Shown: in pieces, positions 39,741-48,307 of the stretch
How positions within the stretch are numbered: position 1 is the first letter of the stretch
Layout of the letters: the number at the start of each line of letters is the position of its first letter
From: Bacillus sp. REN10
Lineage (GTDB): Bacteria > Bacillota > Bacilli > Bacillales > Domibacillaceae
Reading direction: 5' to 3'
NCBI RefSeq assembly: GCF_016820555.1
Contig: NZ_JADHDW010000015.1
Span: 1-48,483, forward strand
Length of the DNA stretch: 48,483 nucleotides
The notes under the pieces: generated by a model
The model's input: the letters and a program-made list of their open reading frames with translations, nothing else
Databases searched by the model: none
Told to the model about the DNA's origin: nothing
Program-made: the position numbers and the translations under genes

Positions 39741-39878
39741 TTATCCCGCATTAACGGGCTGTAAGACCCCCACTGATTGAAGTTTCACTTTATATAGAAA
39801 AGCCCTCACCAGCGGTCGAGAGCTTCCATTTACACACACTGCCATAAGGGCATTAACTACCAATTTTTTCACTAACAT
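39741..39878 (-). CDS. Possible 45-codon ORF in the metS leader
   Basis: An open frame of 45 codons starting MLVKKLVVNALMAVCVNGSS, with AGAGG 4 nt before the ATG (39878-39876) and TAA at 39741-39743. It ends 31 bp upstream of metS. I recognise no domain; the N-terminal third is basic-hydrophobic. Its second half is encoded by the leader hairpin and by repeat copy 2, which makes a structured RNA at least as likely as a protein. The short ribosome-binding spacing also weakens the case. Confidence 0.2.
   Translation of the reverse strand: MLVKKLVVNALMAVCVNGSSRPLVRAFLYKVKLQSVGVLQPVNAG
39767..39793 (-). repeat. Intergenic repeat, copy 2 (metS leader)
   Basis: Second copy of the 26-bp element at 35428-35454. 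The minus strand reads AAAGTGAAACTTCAATCAG then TGGGGG. It directly follows a terminator-like hairpin and lies 57 bp upstream of metS. Two differences separate the copies. Confidence 0.6.
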
Positions 39879-40147
39879 TTTGCCTCTTTGATGAAATGAA
39901 TATACATGTTTGGTAAAGTACCCACTCTCTTCATTTTCTCTTATTCAAGAGTAATTGTAAATATTTAATCTATGATTCTCTATAGGAACCTCTCCCACCT
40001 ATATAAATCTAAATTGATTTTCCGACATCATCGCATCCTATCTAGTTAGAAAATCAACAGCGTATCTAAATAAACATTCTTATGTCGATTTAACAAGTTG
40101 AACATATATATCTCCGCACGCTCCTTAGAGAAGAGGAATTCTCTCGG

Positions 40148-40176
40148 ATTATGTTAAACTTCCAAAAAAGAAACAA
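40148..40176 (-). promoter_or_regulatory. Candidate metS promoter (sigma-A)
   Basis: The minus strand reads TTGTTT (40171-40176), 17 bp, CATAAT (40148-40153). It is the best sigma-A-like site in the 760-bp abrB-metS gap on this strand and implies a leader of about 430 nt. Confidence 0.45.
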
Positions 40177-40203
40177 TGAACAAATGAAAAGAGAACCTCT
40201 TCA

Positions 40204-40244
40204 CTTTTGTCGACAAAAGGTGCCTTTTTACTACTTATTCGACA
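40204..40244. promoter_or_regulatory. Palindrome and additional Spo0A-box-like sites between abrB and metS
   Basis: CTTTTGTCGACAAAAG (40204-40219) is a perfect 16-bp palindrome containing TGTCGAC on both strands. A perfect Spo0A box TGTCGAA lies on the minus strand at 40238-40244. A near box TGTCGAT occurs at 40083. They are 100-260 bp upstream of the abrB promoter and just upstream of the metS promoter. Confidence 0.4.
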
Positions 40245-40346
40245 AATTCCTCAAAAATTTTCATCCTTTTTTATCCTTTACTTAAAAGTCCTTATGTATC
40301 AACGGTTTAACAACATTACATTTAATAGAAAAATTACATTTTCTTG

Positions 40347-40375
40347 TTGACGATCATGGGAAAGGTTGGTATGAT
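40347..40375 (+). promoter_or_regulatory. abrB promoter (sigma-A)
   Basis: The plus strand reads TTGACG (40347-40352), 17 bp, TATGAT (40370-40375). Confidence 0.8.
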
Positions 40376-40395
40376 ATATTCATAAATAAAAAATA

Positions 40396-40412
40396 TGTCG
40401 AATTATGACGAC
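40396..40412 (+). promoter_or_regulatory. Tandem Spo0A boxes downstream of the abrB promoter
   Basis: TGTCGAA (40396-40402) and TGACGAC (40406-40412) lie 10 bp apart just past the transcription start. This position allows Spo0A-P repression and matches the tandem boxes at B. subtilis abrB. Confidence 0.8.
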
Positions 40413-40460
40413 AAAAACCAAATAGCTAGTTTATTAAAAACTTATATTTTGAGGGGAGAA

Positions 40461-40475
40461 ATGATTTTATTATGA
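40461..40475 (+). other. Four-codon ORF overlapping the abrB start
   Basis: ATG ATT TTA TTA TGA, starting 2-5 nt after the only ribosome-binding site (GAGGGGAG, 40451-40458); its TGA overlaps the abrB ATG. The spacing from the ribosome-binding site to the abrB ATG itself is 13 nt, so initiation at the short ORF followed by restart at abrB is possible. Confidence 0.35.
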
Positions 40476-40756
40476 AATCAACAGGTATTGTTCGTAAAGT
40501 TGACGAGTTAGGACGTGTAGTTATTCCAATTGAACTTCGCCGTACATTAGGAATTGCGGAGAAAGATGCGTTAGAAATTTACGTAGATGACGAAAAAATC
40601 ATCTTAAAGAAATACAAACCAAGCATGACTTGCCAAATCACTGGTGAAGTATCTGACGACAACGTAAAACTTGCTGGCGGAAAATTGATTCTTAGCCGCG
40701 AAGGTGCAGAGCAATTAATGCAAGAAATCGCTGCTTCATTTGAAACTGCAAAATAA
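40472..40756 (+). CDS. abrB: Transition-state regulator AbrB
   Basis: DNA-binding repressor of stationary-phase, sporulation and biofilm genes during growth; itself repressed by Spo0A-P. The 94-residue product has the swapped-hairpin DNA-binding domain MKSTGIVRKVDELGRVVIP-IELRRTLGI (1-28, to about 53) and a C-terminal multimerisation domain, the length of the B. subtilis protein. The ATG is 13 nt from the ribosome-binding site, longer than normal, with a 4-codon ORF in between. It is the only protein gene on the plus strand and is divergent from metS. Confidence 0.98.
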   Translation: MKSTGIVRKVDELGRVVIPIELRRTLGIAEKDALEIYVDDEKIILKKYKPSMTCQITGEVSDDNVKLAGGKLILSREGAEQLMQEIAASFETAK

Positions 40757-40770
40757 TTCATTTATGATAA

Positions 40771-40800
40771 AAACGAGCCCTTATAAGGCTCGTTTCTTTT
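40771..40800. terminator. Bidirectional terminator between abrB and rsmI
   Basis: The 9-bp stem AAACGAGCC / GGCTCGTTT has a 7-nt loop and T-rich tails on both strands. It lies between the convergent abrB and rsmI genes. Confidence 0.85.
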
Positions 40801-40844
40801 ATATGTGGGCTTTGTTAAAGTGTATCAATCCAATGGTATCTTTA

Positions 40845-41723
40845 TTATTCGACATGATACGACTGGTACACTTCCCTTTTGGGCAAGTTGCGATCTTTTG
40901 CCGTTTGTTTAATCGCTTCTTTCGAGTGCAAAGATTGTTCCTTTATGTAATAATTTACATGTTCAACAACCGATAAACTCATCCACCACTGTTCACTTTC
41001 TTCTTGTTCCACTTCTGCATTACCTTCAATGATTAAACAAAACTCTCCTAAAATCTCTTCCTCTTTTGACCATTGAATAGCTTCTGCCATCGTTCCGCGC
41101 AAAAACTCTTCAAACTTCTTTGTCAGTTCTCGACATAATACAATTTTACGCTGTTCACCAAGTATTTCTGCCATAGCCTGCAACGTATCTTTCAACCGAT
41201 GGGGAGATTCATAAAGAATAAATGTATCCCCGCTCTTATTCAATTGAGTGAGCTCGGCTTTCTTTTCTTTTTTATTTCGGCTTAAAAAGCCATAAAAGTA
41301 AAAAGGCTGCGGCGCTAACCCAGAAGCAATCAATGCCGTCAATGCAGCATTGGCTCCAGGTAATGGCACGACGGCGATGCCATTTTCAATTGCCGCCGCA
41401 ACAAGCTCAAATCCAGGATCAGAAATAGAAGGCATGCCGGCATCACTGACAAGAGCCACCTTCTCCCCATTGAGAATCCTCTCTAATAATGCTTTCCCGC
41501 TTGTTTCTTTATTATGTTCATGATAGCTCGTGATCGGTGTGGAGATCTCGAAGTAATGGCACAACTTTTTCGTATTTCTTGTATCTTCCGCTGCGATCAC
41601 AGCTGCTTCCTTCATTATTCGAATGGCGCGAAAAGTCATATCCTCTAAATTGCCAATAGGAGTCGGCACTAAATACAGCACACCTTCTTCACCATTTGCA
41701 AAGCTTTTCTGTTTCTGAATCAT
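40845..41723 (-). CDS. rsmI: 16S rRNA (cytidine-1402-2'-O)-methyltransferase
   Basis: Methylates the 2'-O of C1402 in the decoding centre. The 292-residue protein of the tetrapyrrole-methylase fold shows LYLVPTPIGNLEDMTFRAI, AAEDTRNTKKL, VSDAGMPSISDPG and PLPGANAALTALIASGL, all RsmI signatures. The start overlaps the yazA stop as ATGA and has GGGGGG about 9 nt upstream. It ends near the bidirectional terminator shared with abrB and is the last gene of trmN6-yazA-rsmI. Confidence 0.97.
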   Translation of the reverse strand: MIQKQKSFANGEEGVLYLVPTPIGNLEDMTFRAIRIMKEAAVIAAEDTRNTKKLCHYFEISTPITSYHEHNKETSGKALLERILNGEKVALVSDAGMPSISDPGFELVAAAIENGIAVVPLPGANAALTALIASGLAPQPFYFYGFLSRNKKEKKAELTQLNKSGDTFILYESPHRLKDTLQAMAEILGEQRKIVLCRELTKKFEEFLRGTMAEAIQWSKEEEILGEFCLIIEGNAEVEQEESEQWWMSLSVVEHVNYYIKEQSLHSKEAIKQTAKDRNLPKREVYQSYHVE

Positions 41724-41989
41724 ATCAATGTCCCCCCTTTTTGTAAGTAATTCATTTTCTGTTTTCTCGTTAATTGTTTAAAAGCATATTCTGCTCGCAT
41801 CGCTTCAGTAACAGTCGGATAAGTTTCCACATGAATGAGACGCACTGGTCCTCTTCCACGTGTATATTTAGCTCCTTTACCAGCATTATGCGTTGTGACA
41901 CGCTTTTCTATATTCGTTGTATATCCGCCATAGAAAGAACCATCTCGACACTCAAGCACATAAAAATAATGATTATTGCTCGTTTCCAT
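41720..41989 (-). CDS. yazA: GIY-YIG nuclease-domain protein YazA
   Basis: An 89-residue single GIY-YIG domain of the UPF0213 family. [42 protein letters not shown] contains the YVL...YGGYT core (residues 9-23) and the following Arg and His. The nuclease role is predicted from the fold; the substrate is unknown. It overlaps trmN6 upstream by 17 bp and rsmI downstream by 4 bp, so all three are coupled. The same order occurs in B. subtilis. Confidence 0.94.
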   Translation of the reverse strand: METSNNHYFYVLECRDGSFYGGYTTNIEKRVTTHNAGKGAKYTRGRGPVRLIHVETYPTVTEAMRAEYAFKQLTRKQKMNYLQKGGTLI

Positions 41990-42719
41990 ATAACATCTCT
42001 CTTACTTCTTCTGTATATTCGCCCTGTTGATTATATACATACAAAGGAGGCAAGATTTTGATATCCGGTGCCCCATCTTTCAATCCTTCAATCAATACGG
42101 TATTCGCTTCTTTTCCCTGTCTCGGATACACAAAACGAAGCCGCTTCGGTTCAAGACGATGCTTTCGCATTAATGTCACCAAGTCAAGAAGTCTCCCAGG
42201 CCGATGAACAAAGGCTGCCTTTCCTCCTTGCTTTAATAACTGGCTGCTTGCACGAATGCAGTCCTCAAGCGTACAGCATATTTCATGACGCGCAATGGCC
42301 AAATGCTCATTCTCATTGATAATTTCACGGGCTGACGATAAGAAATAAGGGGGGTTACACGTCACAAGACTATGTTTTTCACGGCCTAACATGCTTGGAG
42401 CCTCTTTTAAATCACCGTGCACCATTGTAATCTGTTCCTGCAATTCATTATACTCTATACTCCGAATAGCCATATCATACAGCCGCTCTTGTATTTCTAC
42501 TCCGGTAATGGGCACCTTCGTCTTCGCACTCATCAACAAAGGAATGATTCCATTTCCCGAGCATAAATCAATAATGGAGCCTCTTTTTAATGGAACTGAA
42601 GCAAACCGAGCAAGAAGTACCGCATCTAATGAAAAGGCAAACACAGTCGGACTTTGAATAATTCTTAACCCCTCTGCTAATAAATAATCAAGCCTTTCAT
42701 CACCTTTCAATGTGACCAT
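41973..42719 (-). CDS. trmN6: tRNA1(Val) adenine-37-N6-methyltransferase-like protein (TrmN6/YabB)
   Basis: A 248-residue SAM-dependent methyltransferase with motif [14 protein letters not shown] (about 52-64), the acidic GVEIQ of motif II and the amino-methyltransferase motif NPPYFL (about 121-126). It belongs to the TrmN6/YfiC group acting on A37 of tRNA-Val in E. coli; the B. subtilis YabB target is assumed similar. It follows yabA after a terminator and overlaps yazA by 17 bp. Confidence 0.93.
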   Translation of the reverse strand: MVTLKGDERLDYLLAEGLRIIQSPTVFAFSLDAVLLARFASVPLKRGSIIDLCSGNGIIPLLMSAKTKVPITGVEIQERLYDMAIRSIEYNELQEQITMVHGDLKEAPSMLGREKHSLVTCNPPYFLSSAREIINENEHLAIARHEICCTLEDCIRASSQLLKQGGKAAFVHRPGRLLDLVTLMRKHRLEPKRLRFVYPRQGKEANTVLIEGLKDGAPDIKILPPLYVYNQQGEYTEEVREMLYGNEQ

Positions 42720-42772
42720 TCTCTCTTTCCTCCATTATGCTAATTACATAAAAAATCTACTATGCTAATTTT

Positions 42773-42848
42773 TGATTAAAAAATAAAGGCTGCCCTGACA
42801 GGCCTTATCTTCGGTTGGAAGTCTTGGCACTGGCCTGTTGGACAGCCT
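42773..42848 (-). terminator. yabA terminator, long stem
   Basis: Arms AGGCTGTCC-a-ACAGGCC and GGCCTGT-ca-GGGCAGCCT (42787-42804 and 42832-42848) enclose a 27-nt apical region with an inner CTTC/GAAG pair; TTTATTTTTT follows on the minus strand. Confidence 0.85.
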
Positions 42849-42854
42849 CGTACA

Positions 42855-43223
42855 TTATTTTTTATTTAAAAATGATAAACAAAACAAGCAATCTTCGTCT
42901 TTACGTGGACTGCCAAAATGAACATTGCAAATATGAAACCCTTCTTGGTAAAGCCTAGCGAGATTATCATAACCTTCTCCAATATCCATCAATTTTGAAG
43001 GACTTGTGTTGTTATTCTCTCCATTTTTTTCTTGAGCGGTTTGACTTCGAGAAAATTCCAGCTCTTCTAACCTGCGTCGCAAGTTTTCATTTTCAAACTT
43101 TAATGAGTTGTTCTCTTCTAGTATTTCTGCCAAACTCTTTTTCAAATCACCGAGCTGTTTATACAATTGGCCAATTTGTAGTTCCATATCGCTGACTGAG
43201 TCGAAGAACTCTTTTTTATCCAC
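42855..43223 (-). CDS. yabA: Replication initiation control protein YabA
   Basis: Negative regulator of replication initiation that in B. subtilis bridges DnaA and the DnaN clamp. The 122-residue product has an N-terminal coiled coil (about 8-60) for tetramer formation, a Ser/Asn-rich linker and a C-terminal zinc-binding domain with His97, Cys99, Cys112 and Cys115. The start is GTG with GGGTGG 5 nt upstream. It lies 13 bp after ricT and ends in a strong terminator. Confidence 0.96.
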   Translation of the reverse strand: MDKKEFFDSVSDMELQIGQLYKQLGDLKKSLAEILEENNSLKFENENLRRRLEELEFSRSQTAQEKNGENNNTSPSKLMDIGEGYDNLARLYQEGFHICNVHFGSPRKDEDCLFCLSFLNKK

Positions 43224-43236
43224 TCATTCCACCCCA

Positions 43237-44064
43237 TTACTCTGTGGCTTGTGCTGAAATGGCGCCTTCTGTCGTAATTTCTTCCATCGTAAATTCAAGC
43301 ACCCGCTCTTGTTCGAATACTTCTACTTGAAGAACTCGTTCTAAAATATTTAACCCCACTACTTTTCCAAAGCCATGAGGAGTATTTACTTTTTCACCGA
43401 CATCTGGAAGGATTTCTTTCGCCGCTTCATATTCATCATTCTCATATTTCAAGCAACACATGAGCCTGCCGCATAAACCTGAAATTTTCGTGGGGTTTAA
43501 TGATAAATTTTGATCTTTCGCCATTTTAATAGAAACTGGTTCAAAATCGCCCAAAAATGTTGAGCAACAAAGCATTCTACCGCACGGACCGATTCCTCCG
43601 AGCATTTTCGCTTCGTCGCGAACACCGATTTGGCGAAGCTCAATTCTCGTCCGAAAAATAGCAGCTAAGTCTTTCACTAACTCTCGAAAATCCACTCGTC
43701 CGTCAGCTGTGAAGTAAAAAATCACTTTATTGCGATCAAATGTATATTCTACATCTACCAGCTTCATATCTAGCTTATGTTCGATAATTTTTTCGCAACA
43801 TACTTCAAAAGCTTCTTGCGCCGCTAATTTATTTTCCTCAACTATGAGGCGATCTTTCTGATCGGCGACACGAATCACTTTCTTTAAAGGAAGAACGATA
43901 TCCTCTTCCTCCACTTTTTTCACTCCGACAACCACTTGTCCATGTTCGACGCCTCTAACTGTTTCAACGATCACATGGTCGTCTTTCTCAATCTTTAGCT
44001 CGACTGGATCAAAATAATATATTTTTCCCGCTTTCTTAAAGCGGACTCCTACTACATCATACAA
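43237..44064 (-). CDS. ricT: RicT (YaaT), PSP1-domain protein of the Ric/Y complex
   Basis: In B. subtilis RicT forms a complex with RicA and RicF that carries Fe-S clusters, stimulates RNase Y processing and promotes competence and sporulation. The 275-residue product has the PSP1 domain (about 60-145) and the cysteine clusters GPCGRMLCC and GLCGRLMCC that ligate the cluster. The start is TTG at 44064, supported by the conserved MYDVVGVRFKKAGK start and a GGGGGGAG element upstream. It overlaps holB by 8 bp. Confidence 0.97.
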   Translation of the reverse strand: MYDVVGVRFKKAGKIYYFDPVELKIEKDDHVIVETVRGVEHGQVVVGVKKVEEEDIVLPLKKVIRVADQKDRLIVEENKLAAQEAFEVCCEKIIEHKLDMKLVDVEYTFDRNKVIFYFTADGRVDFRELVKDLAAIFRTRIELRQIGVRDEAKMLGGIGPCGRMLCCSTFLGDFEPVSIKMAKDQNLSLNPTKISGLCGRLMCCLKYENDEYEAAKEILPDVGEKVNTPHGFGKVVGLNILERVLQVEVFEQERVLEFTMEEITTEGAISAQATE

Positions 44065-45058
44065 AGGATGCTCCCCCCTGTAAATTCAACACAAGCTGTT
44101 CCATCAACAATTGTGGATTCATATTGGCATCAAGCTTGCGCTTCGCTTCTAAAATGGCTGTCATTTGCTCTGTCACTCTTTTGGCAGAAGATTGTAGAGC
44201 GTTTTGTTTAAGTAAAGCAAGCTGATCCGGGAAAGCAAGACCCGTTTCTTTTCCTGTCTGCAACGACAACAAATCCTTAAAAAGAAGCAGCAACAGATCA
44301 AGCGCTTGATTAACTTGCTGTTTATCTTTGAAATGCCCATTAAAGTCCTCTTGTAATTTCACCATCGCTTCCAATGGATTTTTTTGAAGGACTTCGTATA
44401 ATTTTAACACTATTACACGCGACTGTGCAAACCACTCTTCACGACTTAATTCGAGTGCTTCTTGAACGTTATTTGTCAGCTTGGCCACTAATGAAGCCAA
44501 AGGCAGAGAAATCCCTTCTTCTATCAGCCTATTTTGGAGAAGCTCTGGCCGCAACAGTTTAAACGCAAGTAGCTGACAACGCGAAATAATCGTTGGCAGC
44601 ATGCGTTGAACTTGCTCTGTTAATAATAAAGCAACGGTATCAGAATTTGGTTCCTCGAGAAACTTTAACAAACTGTTAGCTGCACTGGCTGTCATTCGAT
44701 CAGCATGTTGAATGATATAGATCTTTCTCTTTGCCTCGACAGCCGTTTTACTAAATTCTTGCTGTAAAAAAGTAATTTGCTGTTTTTTAATAGATAAGCC
44801 ATCTGGTTCAATGTAATGAACATCTGGGTGGTTTCCGCTTTCAATCCGCCGACAGTTGCTGCATGTCTCACAAGCCAGTGTTCCTTGTCCTTCACAAAGC
44901 AAACTTTTCGCAAAAAACAGCGCCGCATTTTTCTTCCCTGTTCCTTGATCTCCTTCAAAAATATAAGCATGAGCCACCCGCTCTTTTTCTAGGCTATTTG
45001 TTAACATTCTGAGCACAACCGGCTGTAATTCTTTTAATTCTTTCCATACCTCAGACAT
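44057..45058 (-). CDS. holB: DNA polymerase III delta' subunit
   Basis: Clamp-loader subunit that with DnaX and HolA places the beta clamp on DNA. The 333-residue AAA+ protein shows HAYIFEGDQGTGKK (P-loop region), a zinc module CETCSNCRRIESGNHPD (four Cys), LLKFLEEPN and the SRC motif IISRCQ. I use ATG 45058 (MSEVWKEL), which has AGGG 6 nt upstream; ATG 45064 abuts the ribosome-binding site. It lies 12 bp after yaaR and overlaps ricT. Confidence 0.95.
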   Translation of the reverse strand: MSEVWKELKELQPVVLRMLTNSLEKERVAHAYIFEGDQGTGKKNAALFFAKSLLCEGQGTLACETCSNCRRIESGNHPDVHYIEPDGLSIKKQQITFLQQEFSKTAVEAKRKIYIIQHADRMTASAANSLLKFLEEPNSDTVALLLTEQVQRMLPTIISRCQLLAFKLLRPELLQNRLIEEGISLPLASLVAKLTNNVQEALELSREEWFAQSRVIVLKLYEVLQKNPLEAMVKLQEDFNGHFKDKQQVNQALDLLLLLFKDLLSLQTGKETGLAFPDQLALLKQNALQSSAKRVTEQMTAILEAKRKLDANMNPQLLMEQLVLNLQGGASFV

Positions 45059-45070
45059 GTACATCCCTGC

Positions 45071-45511
45071 CTACGTATATAAATTAATAATTAACCCTTT
45101 AATTTCGCCGATTTGTCCAAGCAGATCAACGGATTTCTTTTCTTTATTCATCACATCTTCCGTTAATTCAATTAACTTCTCGTCAATCGTCTCAACGATC
45201 TTTAACTTTCGGCCTTCTCCAAATTGATTCCACGTATGAGAATTTTTCAAGTTCATACCAAATTCAACTGTTTCTCGAATAAAACGGCGGACCAGTGTTT
45301 TATATTTCGCTAAATCTTGGAACGTGCGGGAACGAGCAAGCCGTTCCCCTGCCCCTTCAATATCCGTTAATAATCGCTGAATCTGATCGGCTTTCATTTG
45401 TTCCCCTTGTTGCTGAACAATGGCCGAGAATTTAGATTGTCCGTTTGAAGGCAACCTTTGGTCTTTTCGCACTTTGTCCATACTAAAATGTATGTCTTTT
45501 TCAATCTTCAT
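45071..45511 (-). CDS. yaaR: DUF327-family protein YaaR
   Basis: A 146-residue helical protein of the YaaR family (DUF327), function unknown to me. It has a hydrophilic N-terminal stretch and a conserved helical core (LARSRTFQDLAKYKTLVRRF, about 58-77; FGMNLKNSHTW). No catalytic motif is visible. It lies between darA (15 bp) and holB (12 bp) in the conserved tmk-darA-yaaR-holB run, so it is probably expressed with replication and nucleotide genes. Confidence 0.9.
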   Translation of the reverse strand: MKIEKDIHFSMDKVRKDQRLPSNGQSKFSAIVQQQGEQMKADQIQRLLTDIEGAGERLARSRTFQDLAKYKTLVRRFIRETVEFGMNLKNSHTWNQFGEGRKLKIVETIDEKLIELTEDVMNKEKKSVDLLGQIGEIKGLIINLYT

Positions 45512-45526
45512 ATGAGCTATCCCCTA

Positions 45527-45889
<363 letters not shown>

Positions 45890-45948
45890 TCATTATACCA
45901 AGAAAATGAGACCACCGCAGAGAAGAAACAAAATTTAAATGATCTTAG

Positions 45949-46590
45949 CTATTGTTCAGTCGCTCTAATTCGCTCCAAAATACAACTCATACCTTGATGG
46001 AACACTTCTTCGACAGATGCTTCTGCATTGATTTTGACGATTCTCTCTGGAAACCTTTCACTTAACAACAAATATGCTTCTCTCACCTTTTTATGAAAAT
46101 GAAGTGATTCTAAATCTAGACGGTTCACTTCCCTTTCTTCATGGGCATTAATTCTCGCTAATCCTACTTCTGGTCGAACATCAAACAATAACGTTAAATC
46201 CGGCATCACATCATCTACAGCAAATCGATTAATGTCAAATACCTCGTCTATTCCAAGTCCTCTGGCATATCCTTGATACGCCAGCGAGCTATCGATAAAG
46301 CGATCGCAAAGAACAATATCGCCTCTCACTAAAGCAGGTATGACTTTCTCAACCAGATGCTGCCTTCTTGCTGCCGCATATAAAAGCGCCTCGGTGCGTC
46401 CATCCATTTCTGTATTGTCTTTATTTAAAATAACCTCGCGAATTTGTTCAGAAATGGAGATCCCGCCTGGTTCGCGTGTCCCTGTTACACAAAATCCTTC
46501 TTTTTCAAGCTGATTGATTAACAACTGCATCACGCTCGACTTACCTGCCCCTTCAGGCCCTTCGATTGTGATAAATAACCCTTTTCTCAT
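45949..46590 (-). CDS. tmk: Thymidylate kinase
   Basis: Phosphorylates dTMP to dTDP. The 213-residue protein has the P-loop [11 protein letters not shown] (8-18), the [15 protein letters not shown] motif (about 95-106) and the LID-region TREPGG (39-44). The ATG has GGAGG 7 nt upstream. It lies 33 bp after yaaO and precedes darA, the usual Bacillus order. Confidence 0.98.
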   Translation of the reverse strand: MRKGLFITIEGPEGAGKSSVMQLLINQLEKEGFCVTGTREPGGISISEQIREVILNKDNTEMDGRTEALLYAAARRQHLVEKVIPALVRGDIVLCDRFIDSSLAYQGYARGLGIDEVFDINRFAVDDVMPDLTLLFDVRPEVGLARINAHEEREVNRLDLESLHFHKKVREAYLLLSERFPERIVKINAEASVEEVFHQGMSCILERIRATEQ

Positions 46591-46623
46591 CCTTTAACCT
46601 CCAAAATAAAGATACGCTTCATG

Positions 46624-48045
46624 TCAGGATGTTTGATACACAGCAATCTTTTTTTCACTTAATTGCTGTCCTCCTTGAATATGTATTTGCTGCTCAAGCA
46701 ACTGAGCCAAAGTGGTGATCTGCTCTGCCGTGATTCGTTCTCCCATCATTAAAAGAGGAATCCCTGGCGGATAAGGAACAACCGTCTCTGCCGCAATTTC
46801 ACCAACTGCCTCAATTAAAGAGACCCACTTTTTAGCAAGCTTTTCCTGATCCTTATAAGAAATCATTAACAGAGATGTCTTTTTTGCAGGAGATACATAA
46901 GGAATCTCTTTAGAAACGGCTTGTTTTTCGTGTAAAATGAGCTCTGATACTTTCTGTTCAGCTAACTTAATATAATCACTGTTTCCCGCTTTCAGCAAAG
47001 GGAACGTGCACAACACTTGTGAAGCATCTGAAAGCTCGGTATAAATTCCCGCCGCTTCCAGCTGATGCTGCAACTCATATCCTTTATACCCTTTTTTTCT
47101 CAGCAAGAACTTCAAAGGATCGTCCATAAGTAAAAGCTCTAGCCCTTTCCCCTGTAATTGTTTCATTAAAACAGATTTCATTTGAAAAGTAAAAGCTTTA
47201 TCCTCCTGCGAAAAACCTTGCAGAAAAGCCCGTGCTACATCTAAAGAAGCCATAATAGGATAAGATGGACTGCTAGACTGAAGTGCCTGTAAATAAAATT
47301 CAAGCTTCTCTGAGGAGACTTTAGAGGAATTCACATGCAAAAAAGAGCCCATTGTCATCGCGGGCAACATTTTATGAGCCGAATGCACAACAAGATCCGC
47401 TCCTAAATATAATGAACTAGCAGGAAAAGGCTCTCCCAAAACAAAATGAGGTCCATGCGCTTCATCAACTAAAACGAAAGAGCCGTTTCTCTGTGCAACC
47501 TCAATCACTTTCTTCACATCTGTAATCATCCCATAATAATTAGGATAGGTTAAAATAATCGCCTTCACGGAATCATATTGTCTATATGCCTGTTCAACAG
47601 TATCTAAACTGACTCCACTAGCTACTTTAAATGAAGCATCATATTCTGGTTCTAAAAACACAGGTGTCACTTTGGCAAGCTTACATGCATTTAAAACCGA
47701 TTTATGGCAATTGCGCTGAACAAAAACGATGTCTCCCTCTTCACACACTGATAAGATCATAGCCAAATTCCCAACTGTGCTTCCGTTAACTAGAAAATAG
47801 CTTTTCCTTGTTTGATACAAATCTATTAATAACTGTTGAGCCTCTTGAATGCAGCCTTCTGGAGAATGAAAATCATCTAACCCTGAAATTTCAGTCTGAT
47901 CATAAGCTAGAAATTTTCCCCATCCCTCCATAAGTTGTCCTACCCACACTTGCCCGCTTTTATGTCCAGGAACATGAAGGGATAACGGTTTTTGATGAAT
48001 ATGTTGCTGCAGTGCTTCAATAAGTGGAATACGTTCTTTAGTCAC
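46624..48045 (-). CDS. yaaO: Orn/Lys/Arg decarboxylase family protein YaaO
   Basis: PLP-dependent fold type I protein of the basic amino acid decarboxylase family, about 473 residues. It shows LHVPGHKSG near the N terminus, FLVNGSTVGNLAMI, DEAHGPHF and the PLP lysine in HSAHKMLPAMTMGS, then SSSPSYPIMASLD and the C-terminal PYPPGIPLLMMGE. The substrate (lysine, arginine or ornithine) cannot be decided from sequence. The start is TTG 48051 or GTG 48045; the latter has AGGA 6 nt upstream and gives a more usual N terminus. xpaC-yaaN, which separate csfB and yaaO in B. subtilis, are absent. Confidence 0.93.
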   Translation of the reverse strand: MTKERIPLIEALQQHIHQKPLSLHVPGHKSGQVWVGQLMEGWGKFLAYDQTEISGLDDFHSPEGCIQEAQQLLIDLYQTRKSYFLVNGSTVGNLAMILSVCEEGDIVFVQRNCHKSVLNACKLAKVTPVFLEPEYDASFKVASGVSLDTVEQAYRQYDSVKAIILTYPNYYGMITDVKKVIEVAQRNGSFVLVDEAHGPHFVLGEPFPASSLYLGADLVVHSAHKMLPAMTMGSFLHVNSSKVSSEKLEFYLQALQSSSPSYPIMASLDVARAFLQGFSQEDKAFTFQMKSVLMKQLQGKGLELLLMDDPLKFLLRKKGYKGYELQHQLEAAGIYTELSDASQVLCTFPLLKAGNSDYIKLAEQKVSELILHEKQAVSKEIPYVSPAKKTSLLMISYKDQEKLAKKWVSLIEAVGEIAAETVVPYPPGIPLLMMGERITAEQITTLAQLLEQQIHIQGGQQLSEKKIAVYQTS

Positions 48046-48095
48046 TACCAATCCTGTCCTTTTCTATACTTTTCTACTAGCCTATCATAGAATTC

Positions 48096-48287
48096 TCAAG
48101 AAAAAACAGAAGGAATTCTAATTTTTCGCATCTTCCTAACAAAATGAACATAGGCTTCTTCTTCTGGTGCTGTCTGAAGCACTTTTCTTTCACATTCTTT
48201 ACATATAAAAGCTTTATAAATATAAATTCCTTTCTGCTTGCTTTGTTCACATATCATACAAATATGCTCTTCTCTTTTTTCTTTCAT
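48096..48287 (-). CDS. csfB: Anti-sigma-G factor Gin (CsfB)
   Basis: Small zinc-finger protein that in B. subtilis inhibits sigma-G (and sigma-E) to keep the forespore programme in order. The 63-residue product has two CxxC pairs, Cys10/Cys13 and Cys29/Cys32, and the family pattern CMICEQSKQKGIYIYKAFIC. I use ATG 48287 with AGGAGG 8 nt upstream; the longer GTG 48296 lies within the ribosome-binding site. A perfect sigma-F promoter lies just upstream. It is next to an rRNA operon, as csfB follows rrnA in B. subtilis. Confidence 0.95.
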   Translation of the reverse strand: MKEKREEHICMICEQSKQKGIYIYKAFICKECERKVLQTAPEEEAYVHFVRKMRKIRIPSVFS

Positions 48288-48307
48288 CCTCTCCACCTCC
48301 TAGTTCT

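Noticed and set aside
39970-40020. preQ1-type riboswitch (AGAGGTTCCTA in the metS leader)
   Set aside because: The matching ACCCTC pseudoknot strand and A-rich tail are missing, and the downstream gene does not fit queuosine metabolism.
41850-41862. CACGTG near yazA as a second parS
   Set aside because: The flanks do not match TGTTNC/GAAACA, and it lies within a coding sequence.
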